Positions 26,418 through 34,618 are shown, counted from the stretch's first letter. The stretch: 59,027 nucleotides of DNA from Acidobacteriota bacterium (GCA_016195265.1 JACPZW010000083.1:1-59027), one strand, 5' to 3'. Notes: a model not told the origin generated them from the letters alone. Numbers and translations: made by a program.

Positions 26418-26642
26418 TTAGCGATCGACGTCCGCGCGAACGAACCGGTCGGTCGGTGTGAGCCGGAGGAAATGGTCGGCCACCATCTCCTGGAGCAGCG
26501 TGTCGCACATCTCAGGATCGAGATTCCAGAGACGTTGCGCCTGTCGGCGCGTCAGGCAGAGCCCGGGAACTTCCTGGTACTCGGCGCGAATCAGCTGCTC
26601 CCAGTCGTGAAGGTCTGCGTGCTGCTGGGTTATCGTAAACAT
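26418..26642 (-). CDS. Small winged-helix-like protein, paralogue of the one at 28686
   Basis: 74 residues. Not a family I can name. The core WEQLIRAEYQEVPGLCLT, QRLWNLDPEMCDTLLQEMV and FLRLTPTDRFVR looks like a compact helical/winged-helix domain. About half of its residues are identical to the 79-residue protein at 28686-28925. The ATG at 26642 starts the conserved part; a sigma-54-like site lies 23 bases upstream. It may be a small regulatory or protein-binding domain. Confidence 0.6.
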   Translation of the reverse strand: MFTITQQHADLHDWEQLIRAEYQEVPGLCLTRRQAQRLWNLDPEMCDTLLQEMVADHFLRLTPTDRFVRADVDR

Positions 26643-26664
26643 GGAAGTACCCGTAGCCGTACAA

Positions 26665-26680
26665 AGCACAAGCCGCGCCA
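26665..26680 (-). promoter_or_regulatory. Possible sigma-54 promoter of the small paralogue
   Basis: On the minus strand TGGCGCG-gctt-GTGCT keeps the GG-N10-GC spacing with two deviations from TGGCACG-N4-TTGCT. Transcription would start about 12 bases before the ATG. Confidence 0.35.
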
Positions 26681-26869
26681 CCCTACGCCGCAAGCGATCC
26701 GCGTCAAACGCGGCGGCGCGCGCCAGCCTCCGACGGGAAACCGTCGCAGAAAGGCGGCAGTTCGTGTCTACTCACGACGACGCGCGCAGGCAACGGCGCG
26801 CGGCCGGGCGATGGAGTCAAGTCACTGATGCCGTGTGAGATGCGGCCAGCTTCCGGCGTGCGTCACGTG

Positions 26870-26885
26870 TGGCATCGGCATTGCT
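26870..26885 (+). promoter_or_regulatory. Sigma-54-type promoter of the PEGA gene
   Basis: TGGCAT-cggca-TTGCT fits the -24/-12 consensus with GG-N10-GC. The predicted start point near 26896 excludes the ATG at 26891 and favours the GTG at 26927, which has GAGG six bases upstream. Confidence 0.6.
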
Positions 26886-26926
26886 CCTTCATGAAGCGCC
26901 ACCGCCTGACCGCTTCGAGGCTTCCA

Positions 26927-27817
26927 GTGTCGTCACGAAAAAACATCGTCTGGTCGCTCACCTTCGCGGCCGTTCTGCTCGGCATCGGCTGGGCGTCGCG
27001 CGCCGAGGCGCAGGGACGATACGGCCCGCGACGCGTGGTCGTCGTCGGCGGCTTCTACGCCGATCCGTTCTGGTACGACCCGTGGTACGGCGCGCAGTGG
27101 GGACCGTATCCCTATCCGTACCGGTTCGCGAACGCGGATTCAGCCGTCAAGCTCGAGGTCAAGCCGAAGCAAGCCGAGGTCTACGTCGACGGCTACTACG
27201 CGGGCATCGTCGACGACTTCGACGGCGTGTTCCAGCGGCTGCACGTGCCTCCAGGCGAGCACGAGATCTCGCTCTACCTCGATGGCTATCGCGCCGTGCA
27301 TCAGAAGGTCTATCTCACGCCGGACAACACGTTCAAGATCAAGTACCAGATGGAGCGGCTCGCGGGCGGTGAGACGCCAGAGCCGCGGCCGCAGCCGGTG
27401 AATCCGCTGCCCGAGGCGGAGCCCGCGCCGGGACAGGCGGTCCCGGGACAGCCGTATCCGATGCCGCCGCCGCGCGGACCGGTCGGCCGGCGGATGCCGC
27501 CGCCGCAACCGATGCCACCGCAGCAAGCGCCGCCGCCTCCGCCGCCGCAAGGCGCTCCGGGCGGCAGCGGCACTCCCCAGACGGCGTACGGCACGCTGTC
27601 GATTCGCGTGCAGCCGGGCGGCGCGGAGATTCTGATCGACGGCGAACTCTGGCGCGGACCGGAAGGCCCCGAAGACCAAGTCCGGCTGGTGATCGACGTG
27701 GCTGAGGGTCAGCACACCGTCGAAATTCGCAAGGCCGGGTATCGCACCTACGTCACCGGTGTCGACGTGCGGCGCGGTGAGACCGTGCCCGTCAACGTCA
27801 GTTTGCGGGCGCAGTAA
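26927..27817 (+). CDS. Secreted PEGA-domain protein with proline-rich linker
   Basis: 296 residues. Signal peptide (NIVWSLTFAAVLLGIGWAS, cut near AEAQ), an aromatic segment rich in Tyr/Trp/Pro (FWYDPWYGAQWGPYPYPY), a first PEGA domain (VKLEVKPKQAEVYVDGYYAG to YLDGYRAVHQKVYL), a Pro/Gln-rich linker (about residues 155-220), and a second PEGA domain (LSIRVQPGGAEILIDGELW to VEIRKAGYRTYVTGV). PEGA domains are beta-sandwich repeats of cell-surface proteins. The GTG start is chosen from the promoter position and gives a cleaner signal peptide. The following OMP-like gene may be co-transcribed. Confidence 0.85.
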   Translation: MSSRKNIVWSLTFAAVLLGIGWASRAEAQGRYGPRRVVVVGGFYADPFWYDPWYGAQWGPYPYPYRFANADSAVKLEVKPKQAEVYVDGYYAGIVDDFDGVFQRLHVPPGEHEISLYLDGYRAVHQKVYLTPDNTFKIKYQMERLAGGETPEPRPQPVNPLPEAEPAPGQAVPGQPYPMPPPRGPVGRRMPPPQPMPPQQAPPPPPPQGAPGGSGTPQTAYGTLSIRVQPGGAEILIDGELWRGPEGPEDQVRLVIDVAEGQHTVEIRKAGYRTYVTGVDVRRGETVPVNVSLRAQ

Positions 27818-27825
27818 GTCGAGAT

Positions 27826-27915
27826 GTAGGGCGGGTCCTTTCGGACCCGCCTGATCAGCATCGTGACTGGCGGCTGGAAGCACTCCCAGTCACCAGCCAC
27901 CAGCCACCAGCCACC
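27826..27915. repeat. GTAGGGCGGGTCC hairpin plus CTGG/CCAG repeat
   Basis: GTAGGGCGGGTCC-tttc-GGACCCGCC (27826-27852) is followed by GACTGGCGGCTGG facing CCAGTCACCAGCCACCAGCC. The AAGGAG of the next gene directly follows it. Confidence 0.8.
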
Positions 27916-27927
27916 AAGGAGATCGCG

Positions 27928-28605
27928 GTGACATCGTTTCGAACGCTCACATTCATTCTTTCGCTGTTTTGCGCACCAGCCTTCGCAATCGCCCAACAGG
28001 CGGGCGCGAGCACCGCGCAGCCGATCGGCACTCAGGGACCGATGACGGTCGAGCGGATGCACACCGGATTTCTGATCACCCCTGGCGTCAAGATCACCGA
28101 CGTCGCGCGCACCACCTCCGAGCTCGTCGGCGGCTCCGCGGGGTGGGTGACTGACCGGACGTTCTTTATCGGCGCCGGCGGGTACTGGCTCGCGAATCAG
28201 TCGAGCACGCGGAAAATGGGATACGGCGGGCTGGTCGTGCAGTGGCTCGCGCGCACCGACGAGCGCGTTGGCTTCAGCGTGAAGGGATTGTTCGGCGCGG
28301 GCGCCGCGACGGTCCCGGGGACGGCAACGCAGGTCTTGTTTCCACCGAACTACCCATTCGGGCCTGACGGACACATGCTGACGGGCGATCCGCTGATGCA
28401 TCCCACGATGACGACGACGACCGTGCGGCTGCGTCAGGAATTCTTCGTGGCGGAGCCGGAAGCGAATCTCACGCTGCGGCTGACGAAGCGCGTGCGGCTG
28501 GCGGGCGGTGTCGGCTACCGCGCGGTCTCAAGAGATCACCGCGACGGAACGCAGCTGAGCGGCGTCACGGGAACCGTGGGATTGCAATGGGATGTGGGGA
28601 TGTGA
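27928..28605 (+). CDS. Outer-membrane beta-barrel-like protein
   Basis: 225 residues from a GTG with AAGGAG six bases upstream. Signal peptide (LTFILSLFCAPAFAIAQ), then short barrel strands (FFIGAGGYWLANQ, GYGGLVVQWLAR, VGFSVKGLFGAGAATV, LTLRLTKRVRLAGGVGYR) ending VTGTVGLQWDVGM. It has the size of an 8-stranded OmpA/OmpW-like barrel. No specific function can be assigned. Confidence 0.65.
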   Translation: MTSFRTLTFILSLFCAPAFAIAQQAGASTAQPIGTQGPMTVERMHTGFLITPGVKITDVARTTSELVGGSAGWVTDRTFFIGAGGYWLANQSSTRKMGYGGLVVQWLARTDERVGFSVKGLFGAGAATVPGTATQVLFPPNYPFGPDGHMLTGDPLMHPTMTTTTVRLRQEFFVAEPEANLTLRLTKRVRLAGGVGYRAVSRDHRDGTQLSGVTGTVGLQWDVGM

Positions 28606-28685
28606 GGATGTGGGGATGTGAAGAGTTGCAGAGTCGCCGGACTCTTCCCTTCGTCAGATTCTCAAATTCTCAAATTCTTACATGC
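28603..28685. repeat. Composite palindrome with core GCAGAGTCGCCGGACTC
   Basis: GGATGTGAGGATGTGGGGAT units on the left, TCAAATTCTCAAATTC units on the right, and a core GCAGAGTCGCCGGACTCTTC. Nearly the same core occurs in reverse orientation at about 36527-36551. Confidence 0.8.
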
Positions 28686-28925
28686 TCACATCACGCCGCT
28701 TCTCACATACTGATCGCCGGGCCCCCGCCGCAGGAACCTTGACGCCTCGAGCTCGTCGAGCACGGCGTCGCACGTATCGCCGTCGAGATTCCAGAAGCGC
28801 CGCACCTGCGGCTTGGTGAGCCGCAGGCCCGGACTCTCTCTGTATTCCGCCTGCACGAGACGAATCCACTTGTCGAGATTCGCGGGAGCCTCTGCCAGCG
28901 CTGACATTCCTTCCAGGGTCACCAT
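28686..28925 (-). CDS. Small winged-helix-like protein, paralogue of the one at 26418
   Basis: 79 residues, with AAGGAAG upstream of the ATG. WIRLVQAEYRESPGLRLT, RRFWNLDGDTCDAVLDELE and FLRRGPGDQYVR align with the 74-residue protein at 26418-26642. It starts 12 bases after the sigma-54 activator stop, so it belongs to that operon. Function unknown; a partner or effector of the activator is possible. Confidence 0.65.
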   Translation of the reverse strand: MVTLEGMSALAEAPANLDKWIRLVQAEYRESPGLRLTKPQVRRFWNLDGDTCDAVLDELEASRFLRRGPGDQYVRSGVM

Positions 28926-28937
28926 CGGACTTCCTTC

Positions 28938-30002
28938 TTACGCATGTTGCTCGATCGCGCCCGCGTCCTCGTGAGACAGATCGACGTCTTCGACCAGATG
29001 ATGCGAGCGGCCGAGGCCGCAGCGGGCGATGCGGTCGCCCAGCGTGGACCGTTTGATCTGCAGGAGCTCGGCGGCGCGCGATTTGTTGCCGTTGCTCACT
29101 TTGAGCGCCCACGAGATCAGATTGGATTCGAGCTCGCGCAGGCGATCGTCGAGCGCGATCGGCGCGGCCTGCTGCGGCAGCGACGGCGCCGGCAGCGCGG
29201 GGTCGGCCGGCTGCGAGCCGGCGCGGAAAAGAATGCCCGCCGACATGCAGCCGACGCGCACGGTGCCGCAGGTGCAGGTCTGCGCGATGCGCTCGCACGC
29301 GTTCTCGAGCTCGCGCACGTTACCCGGCCAGCCGTAGCGCATGAACGCCTGCTGAACCGCCGGTGAAATCTCCGGCACGTCTTCGCCGGCGCGGCGGAAG
29401 TAACGCTCGAGGAAGTGCTGCATCAGCACCGGGATGTCTTCGCGGCGCTCGCGCAGCGGCGGCAGCGCGACCGGCAGGACATTGAGGCGATAGTACAAAT
29501 CCTCGCGGAACTTGCCGTCGGCGACCATCTGCTTCAGGTCGCGCTTGCTGCCGGCGATGATGCGCACGTTGACCGGCACGGTCCGCGTGCCGCCAAGGCG
29601 CTCGATCGTCCGGTTCTGCAGCACGCGCAGCAGCTTCACCTGCATCGACATCGGCACGTCGTCGATGTCGTCGAGGAAGATCGTCCCGCCTTCAGCCAGC
29701 TCGAACCGGCCGGGACGATCCTTGATGGCGCCGGTGAAGGCGCCACGCTCGTGTCCGAACAGTTCGGATTCGATGAGGGTTTCCGAGAAGAGCGCGCAGC
29801 TCACGGCGACAAACGGGTGGTGCTTGCGCCGGCTCGACTGGTGAATCAGCGTCGCGGTGACTTCCTTGCCCGTGCCGCTCTCACCGGTCACGAGCACCGT
29901 GCTGTCGCTGTTGCCGATCACGCGCAGAAACTCGAACACCGCGCGCATGCGGGCGCTGCGGCCGACGACGACCGAGTCCAACGAAAGGGCCACTGGGGTC
30001 AT
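28938..30002 (-). CDS. Sigma-54-dependent activator without a receiver domain
   Basis: 354 residues. AAA+ domain with Walker A GESGTGKE, the sigma-54-contact loop GAFTGA (in GHERGAFTGAIKDRPGRF), a Walker B-like FLDDIDDV and the arginine-finger region FREDLYYRLNVLPV; then a linker with CTCGTVRVGC cysteines and a Fis-type helix-turn-helix (NKSRAAELLQIKRSTLGDRI). There is no N-terminal regulatory domain, so control may come from expression or a partner protein. It follows the NifU-like gene by eight bases. Confidence 0.88.
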   Translation of the reverse strand: MTPVALSLDSVVVGRSARMRAVFEFLRVIGNSDSTVLVTGESGTGKEVTATLIHQSSRRKHHPFVAVSCALFSETLIESELFGHERGAFTGAIKDRPGRFELAEGGTIFLDDIDDVPMSMQVKLLRVLQNRTIERLGGTRTVPVNVRIIAGSKRDLKQMVADGKFREDLYYRLNVLPVALPPLRERREDIPVLMQHFLERYFRRAGEDVPEISPAVQQAFMRYGWPGNVRELENACERIAQTCTCGTVRVGCMSAGILFRAGSQPADPALPAPSLPQQAAPIALDDRLRELESNLISWALKVSNGNKSRAAELLQIKRSTLGDRIARCGLGRSHHLVEDVDLSHEDAGAIEQHA

Positions 30003-30010
30003 GGACAACC

Positions 30011-30235
30011 TCACACGAGGCGGAGCGTCTCGAATTCGGGGATTTCGTCGCGCAGCGCCGTCTCGACGCCGAGATACAGCGTCATGTGGGCGCTCGGGCA
30101 GCCGGCGCACATGCCGGTGAGTTTCACTTCAGCCGAGTTGCCGGTCACGTCGACCAGCTCGATGTCGCCGCCATCGGCTTGCATGAAGGGGCGGACACGG
30201 TCGAGCACGGCTTCCACACGGTCTTTGGTAATCAT
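30011..30235 (-). CDS. NifU C-terminal domain (Nfu-type Fe-S carrier)
   Basis: 74 residues covering one NifU-like domain: VRPFMQADGGDIELVDV and KLTGMCAGCPSAHMTL with the CxxC that holds a transient [4Fe-4S] cluster. Such small Nfu proteins deliver Fe-S clusters to targets. It heads an operon with a sigma-54 activator and a small protein, preceded by a sigma-54-like promoter and GAGGGAA as ribosome site. Pyruvate:ferredoxin oxidoreductase or GlcF could be clients (inference). Confidence 0.85.
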   Translation of the reverse strand: MITKDRVEAVLDRVRPFMQADGGDIELVDVTGNSAEVKLTGMCAGCPSAHMTLYLGVETALRDEIPEFETLRLV

Positions 30236-30271
30236 GAATTCCCTCAGATTCGGGTTACCTGTCCTTGGAAA

Positions 30272-30287
30272 AGCATCCACCGTGCCA
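30272..30287 (-). promoter_or_regulatory. Sigma-54-type promoter of the NifU/activator operon
   Basis: On the minus strand TGGCACG-gtgg-ATGCT has a perfect -24 element, GG-N10-GC spacing and one deviation in the -12 element. The start point would lie near 30261, 26 bases before the ATG. Confidence 0.6.
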
Positions 30288-30401
30288 GTTCTCCGGCAAC
30301 GGAAAGCCGAAAACAGGCGGAAATCCGTGAGAACTTGTGAAGGGAATCACGCGGACTGGGGATTATTTCGCTGATCGATGGAAAAAGCCTCGCCGCGCCG
30401 G

Positions 30402-30561
30402 GCCGGTGGCCGGTGGCCGGTGGCTGGTGGCTGGTGGCTCGTGACTGGTGGCTCGTGACTGGTGGCTGGTGACTGGTGGCTCGTGACTGGTGGCTGGTGG
30501 ACATGTAGGCCGGGTCCTTTCGGACCCGGCTGTCCGACGGGTCCAAAAGGACCCGCCCTAC
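30402..30561. repeat. GCTGGTGGCTCGTGACTGG array plus GTAGG/CTAC element
   Basis: About ten copies of a CTGGTGGCT or CTCGTGACT word (30402-30500) abut a double hairpin GTAGGCCGGGTCC ... GGACCCGCCCTAC (30505-30561). Together with the promoter at 30272 this accounts for the gap 30236-30557. The amber stop of the ntrC-like gene (30558-30560) is part of the terminal CTAC. Confidence 0.85.
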
Positions 30562-31931
30562 GTGTCGGCGCCTGGCTTTTCGAGCTTGAACTTCTCGATG
30601 CGATATCGAATCTGATCGCGGTTGAGCCCGAGCAAACCGGCCGCGCGGGTCTGATTCCATCCGCTGCGCTCGAGCGCCTGGACGACCAGCGACCGCTCGA
30701 GCTGCTCGAGATCGATGCCGGTCGGCGGCAGGGCGACCCCCTCGGTCAGCTTCGGCGCGCCGCCCGACGCGACCGGGAACAGATCGGCGGTCAGCTCGTC
30801 GCCGTCGGCCAGCAGCATCGAGCGCTCGACGGCGTTGCGGAGTTCGCGGATGTTGCCCGGCCAGCCGTACGTCTGCAGGCGCTTCATCGCGTCCGGCGAC
30901 ACGCTGCGCACGTGCTTGCGGAACTCGGTGTTGTAGACGTCGACGAAATAATGCACGAGCGAGGGAATGTCCTCGGCCCGCGCGCGCAGCGGCGGCAGCA
31001 CGATGGGCAGCACGTTCAGCCGGTAGTACAGGTCCTCGCGGAAGCGGCCCTTCTTCACGTCCTCTTCGAGATTGCGGTTCGTCGCGGCAATGACGCGCAC
31101 GTCCACGCGGATGTCCACGACGCCGCCCACGCGCTTGAACGTCTTCTCCTCGAGAAACCGCAGCAGCTTCGACTGCAGCCCCTGCGCCATCTCGCCGATT
31201 TCGTCGAGGAACACCGTGCCGCCGTCAGCCGATTCGAGCAGCCCGCGCTTCTGCTGCCGCGCGTCGGTGAACGCGCCGCGCTCGTGCCCGAAAAGCTCGC
31301 TCTCCAGAATCGTCTCGGCCAGCGCCGAGCACGTGATGTTCATAAACGGCCGCGACGCGCGGTCGCTTGCGTAGTGCAGGACCTTGGCCGCCAGATCCTT
31401 GCCGGTCCCGCTCTCGCCCGTCAGCAGCACCGTGGACGCCGGGCTCGCCGCCACTTTCTGCATCAGCGCCTTCGCCTCGGCAATCGCTTTGCTCTGCCCG
31501 ACGATGCGGTCGACGCCGTAGGGCTGGGCCTGACTCGCGCGCAGCGCCCGCACTTCGCGCCGCAGACGAGTCGTCTCGAGGGCTTTCTCGACGAGCAGCG
31601 CGATCTCGTCCAGATTGAACGGCTTGTTCGCGTAGTGATACGCGCCGAGCTTCATCGCCTCGACGGCGGTGTCGATCGTGGAATAGGCCGTCAGCAGGAT
31701 CACCAGCGTGTCGGCGTCAGCCTCCTTGATCTTCTTGAGGACCGTGAGGCCGTCACCGTCCGGCAGCTTGTAGTCCAGCAGGACCAGGTCCACGCCCTCG
31801 GCGTGCTTCTCGACGGCGGCCTTGGCCGTCTCGGCCTCGACGACGCGATAGCCTTCCTGCGTGAGCCGGTCGCTGAGCGACCAGCGGATCAGCTGCTCGT
31901 CGTCCACGACGAGCACGGTCGGACGTTGCAT
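30558..31931 (-). CDS. NtrC-family response regulator
   Basis: 457 residues. Receiver domain (VLVVDDEQLIRWSL, phospho-Asp in LVLLDYKLPDGDG, LLTAYSTID, NKPFNLDE), AAA+ domain (GESGTGKD; FLDEIGEM; FREDLYYRLNVLPI) and Fis-type helix-turn-helix (GWNQTRAAGLLGLNRDQIRYRI). The sigma-54 contact loop is GAFTDA instead of GAFTGA, a rarer but known variant. The likely partner is the PAS histidine kinase at 32566. Its stop codon is supplied by the palindromic element downstream. Confidence 0.9.
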   Translation of the reverse strand: MQRPTVLVVDDEQLIRWSLSDRLTQEGYRVVEAETAKAAVEKHAEGVDLVLLDYKLPDGDGLTVLKKIKEADADTLVILLTAYSTIDTAVEAMKLGAYHYANKPFNLDEIALLVEKALETTRLRREVRALRASQAQPYGVDRIVGQSKAIAEAKALMQKVAASPASTVLLTGESGTGKDLAAKVLHYASDRASRPFMNITCSALAETILESELFGHERGAFTDARQQKRGLLESADGGTVFLDEIGEMAQGLQSKLLRFLEEKTFKRVGGVVDIRVDVRVIAATNRNLEEDVKKGRFREDLYYRLNVLPIVLPPLRARAEDIPSLVHYFVDVYNTEFRKHVRSVSPDAMKRLQTYGWPGNIRELRNAVERSMLLADGDELTADLFPVASGGAPKLTEGVALPPTGIDLEQLERSLVVQALERSGWNQTRAAGLLGLNRDQIRYRIEKFKLEKPGADT

Positions 31932-31949
31932 GGGGGCTATTCTACGGGA

Positions 31950-32038
31950 GGTTCTAGAGGTTCTAGAGGTTCTAGGGTTCTAGCTAGGGCTCTAGGGTTC
32001 GCCGCGAACCTTTAGAACCTCTAAAACCCTAGAACCTG
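31950..32038. repeat. GGTTCTAGAGGTTCTAG inverted repeat
   Basis: GGTTCTAGAGGTTCTAGAGG on the left faces AACCTCTAAAACCCTAGAAC on the right around GGTTCGCCGCGAACC, itself a perfect hairpin. It lies between the two response-regulator genes. Confidence 0.85.
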
Positions 32039-32053
32039 GCGGGAACAGGCTGT

Positions 32054-32449
32054 TCAATGCGTCGTGCGGGCGGCGTGGGCCTGAGCGACGAGCTCGGCGA
32101 CGACATCCATCTCGAACGGTTTGCTGACCACACGGAAGGCGCCCAGGTCGAGGGCACCGCGGACGACTTCCGGCGTGCCGAACGCCGTCATCAGGATGAC
32201 CTGGGCGTGCGGCGACAGGCGCCGAATGGACGTCAGCAGCGACAGATCCGTGGAATCCGGCAGGCGGAAGTCGAGCAGCACGACATCGAACTCGCGGGAC
32301 GCGTCGCCCACGGCCTCCCGTGCGCCGCGCCCATCCCCGGTCTCCACGACCTCGTAGCCGTAGTCGGTCAGGGTTTCGGCGACCGACCACCGCATCAGCG
32401 GTTCGTCGTCCACGACCAGGACCTTCAAGGATGGGGATTTTTTCGGCAT
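32054..32449 (-). CDS. Single-domain response regulator
   Basis: 131 residues, a stand-alone receiver: VLVVDDEPLMRWSVAETLT, phospho-acceptor in VVLLDFRLPDSTDL, VILMTAFGTPEVV and SKPFEMDVV. It closely resembles the receiver of the adjacent NtrC-type regulator, so it may be a duplicate that lost its output domains, or a CheY-like relay. It is divergent from the histidine kinase, 116 bases away. Confidence 0.85.
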   Translation of the reverse strand: MPKKSPSLKVLVVDDEPLMRWSVAETLTDYGYEVVETGDGRGAREAVGDASREFDVVLLDFRLPDSTDLSLLTSIRRLSPHAQVILMTAFGTPEVVRGALDLGAFRVVSKPFEMDVVAELVAQAHAARTTH

Positions 32450-32565
32450 TTGCGAAATATCTCTCGACGTTACGGCTGCGAGTTCCACGACGACCCGCCT
32501 TTTCTTGGGCCGGATTGTTCGTTCCAGGCGGCCTCGTTCTTGATGGTGTTCAAAAGTCACGCCAC

Positions 32566-33981
32566 ATGCCAAAGCCCGACCAGGCATCGACCGCTGAAGC
32601 GCCGCGCGCCCGTCTCGGCCCACTGACGATCGCCTCGATCCTCACGGCGGTGATCTTTGCGCTGGACGTCGAGATCCGGCCGGGGACGGGCATGGGCGCG
32701 CTCTACGTGATCCCGGTCCTGCTCGTGTCGTATGCCGGGCCGCCGCACCTGGCGTTCTGGGGCGCGTGGATCGCGTCGCTGCTGCTGACGAGCCGGCTCC
32801 TGCCGTATCCACTCGCCGACCTGTCGCCCGCTGTCCTGATCAATCGCATCACCGCCTTCGTCGTCGTCTGGACGACGGCATCGATCGTGTTCCGCCTGCG
32901 CGAGACGGCGACGCAGCGGACCGCCATCGCCCGCGATCTCGCCGATCTGAAGTCCGCGATCGATCAGTCGGCGATTGTCGCGACGACCAACACGAAGGGC
33001 ACGATCACGTTCGTCAACGACAAGTTCTGCGAGATCTCGAAGTACACGCGCGAGGAACTGCTCGGGCAGGACCACCGCATCCTCAACTCCGGCTTTCATC
33101 CGAAGGAGTTCATGCGCGATCTGTGGGTCACGATCGCCAGCGGCAGGATCTGGCGCGGCGAGATCCGGAACCGCGCGAAGGACGGCTCGCTGTACTGGGT
33201 GGACACGACCATCGTGCCGTTCCTCGATCCAGCCGGCAAGCCGTATCAGTACATGGCGATCCGGTACGAGATCACCGATCGCAAGCGATCGGAGGACCTG
33301 CTGCGCGAGCAGGCGGCGCTCGCCCGCCTCGGCGAAATGGCCGCCGTCGTCGCGCACGAGGTGAAGAACCCGATCGCCGGCATCCGCGGCGCCCTGCAGG
33401 TGATCGGTTCGAGGATGACCGGCGATCCGCGGGATCGCGCGGTCGTCGGCGACATCATCACGCGGCTCGACGCGCTCAACGGCATCGTGCAGGACCTGCT
33501 CGTCTACGCGCGGCCCCGTCAGCTCAAACGCGAGCCCGTGGACCTCAAGAGCCTCATCACCAGTCTCGTCAGCTTCCTGCGGCGAGACCCGGCGTTCGCG
33601 CGCCTGCAGGTCGAGGTCCGCGGCGAGCCCCCGCCGGTATCGGCGGACCCCGAACAGCTGCGGCTCGTGCTGCAGAACATCGTCATGAACGCCGCGCAGG
33701 CAATGGGCGGCGACGGCACGGTCGAGATCACGCTGTCGTGCGAGCCGGGCACGTGCCGGATTTCGGTCCGCGATCATGGGCCCGGCATGACGCCGGAAGT
33801 GATGGCCAAGGCGTTCGACGCGTTCTTCACGACCAAGCACCGCGGGACCGGACTGGGGCTGCCGATCGCCCGGCGGGTCGTGGAAGCGCACGGCGGTCAC
33901 ATCGTCCTGATGCCGGTCGCGGGAGGCGGCACGGTCGCGTCGATTGAGTTTGGCACGCCTCCTGCTCAGCCCCGGGCATGA
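32566..33981 (+). CDS. PAS-domain sensor histidine kinase
   Basis: 471 residues. Three to four N-terminal membrane helices (LTIASILTAVIFALDV, GALYVIPVLLVSYAG, LAFWGAWIASLLLT, AFVVVWTTASIVF), one PAS domain (AIDQSAIVATTNTKGTITFV), H-box VVAHEVKNPIAGIRGAL, N-box NIVMNAAQAM, and ATP lid DHGPGM and GTGLGLPIA. The H-box is of the NtrB/AtoS type, in keeping with an NtrC-type partner encoded next door. The membrane part may sense a small lipophilic signal; the signal is unknown. Confidence 0.9.
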   Translation: MPKPDQASTAEAPRARLGPLTIASILTAVIFALDVEIRPGTGMGALYVIPVLLVSYAGPPHLAFWGAWIASLLLTSRLLPYPLADLSPAVLINRITAFVVVWTTASIVFRLRETATQRTAIARDLADLKSAIDQSAIVATTNTKGTITFVNDKFCEISKYTREELLGQDHRILNSGFHPKEFMRDLWVTIASGRIWRGEIRNRAKDGSLYWVDTTIVPFLDPAGKPYQYMAIRYEITDRKRSEDLLREQAALARLGEMAAVVAHEVKNPIAGIRGALQVIGSRMTGDPRDRAVVGDIITRLDALNGIVQDLLVYARPRQLKREPVDLKSLITSLVSFLRRDPAFARLQVEVRGEPPPVSADPEQLRLVLQNIVMNAAQAMGGDGTVEITLSCEPGTCRISVRDHGPGMTPEVMAKAFDAFFTTKHRGTGLGLPIARRVVEAHGGHIVLMPVAGGGTVASIEFGTPPAQPRA

Positions 33982-34553
33982 GAGAACGCCACGAAGCAGC
34001 CACTCAGTATTCCTGGATTGTCTACGCCGTCGCCGTCATCATCGTCGGTGGCCTGGCGGGATATGTTCTGTCGCTGCAGGGCGGACAGCCCTCGGCCGGG
34101 GTGACCGCTCCCGTCACCGCGGCGACGCCCATCGTCGACGAATCGGAACTGCGCGCCTACCGGGAAATTCTCGCGCGCGACCCGAAAAATGCCCAAGCGG
34201 CGATCAAGGCGGGCAACCTGCTGTACGACGCGCATCGCTACGTCGAGGCGATCGGGTTTTACCAGCAGGCGTTTGCGCTGACGCCAACGGACATCAATCT
34301 CAGCACCGATCTCGGCACCGCGCTCTGGTACGCCGGACGCGCGGACGAAGCGCTCGCCCAGTACGAGAAGTCGCTCGCGATCGACGGGACGCACGCCCAG
34401 ACGCTCTTCAACGTGGGGATCGTGCGGAGCGACGGCAAGCACGATTACCGCGGCGCGATCGCCGCGTGGGAAACGTTGTTGAAGACCAATCCCGGCTATC
34501 CCGACGTCCCAAAGGTCCAGTCGCTGTTAGCCGATGCGAGAGCCAAGCTGTAG
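33978..34553 (+). CDS. Membrane-anchored tetratricopeptide repeat protein
   Basis: 191 residues. One N-terminal helix (WIVYAVAVIIVGGLAGYVL) is followed by TPR units (AYREILARDPKNAQAAIKAG, ALWYAGRADEALAQYEKSLA). Its ATG overlaps the kinase stop (ATGA), so it is translated with it. It may assemble or tether proteins at the membrane, possibly as kinase partner. No enzyme motif is seen. Confidence 0.8.
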   Translation: MRERHEAATQYSWIVYAVAVIIVGGLAGYVLSLQGGQPSAGVTAPVTAATPIVDESELRAYREILARDPKNAQAAIKAGNLLYDAHRYVEAIGFYQQAFALTPTDINLSTDLGTALWYAGRADEALAQYEKSLAIDGTHAQTLFNVGIVRSDGKHDYRGAIAAWETLLKTNPGYPDVPKVQSLLADARAKL

Positions 34554-34618
34554 AAACTGGAAAGTGAAAAGAGAAATCAGTTTTCACTTTTCTCTTTTCA
34601 GTTTCAAGTTTTCAGAGC
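34552..34618. repeat. AACTGGAAAGTGAAAAGAGA inverted repeat
   Basis: GGAAAGTGAAAAGAGAAATC faces TTTTCACTTTTCTCTTTTCA between convergent genes. It may serve as a bidirectional terminator. Related wording occurs at 56857-56937. Confidence 0.75.

Noticed and set aside
30402..30500. CRISPR-like array of short repeats
   Set aside because: Units are 8-20 bases, nearly contiguous and without distinct spacers; no cas genes nearby.
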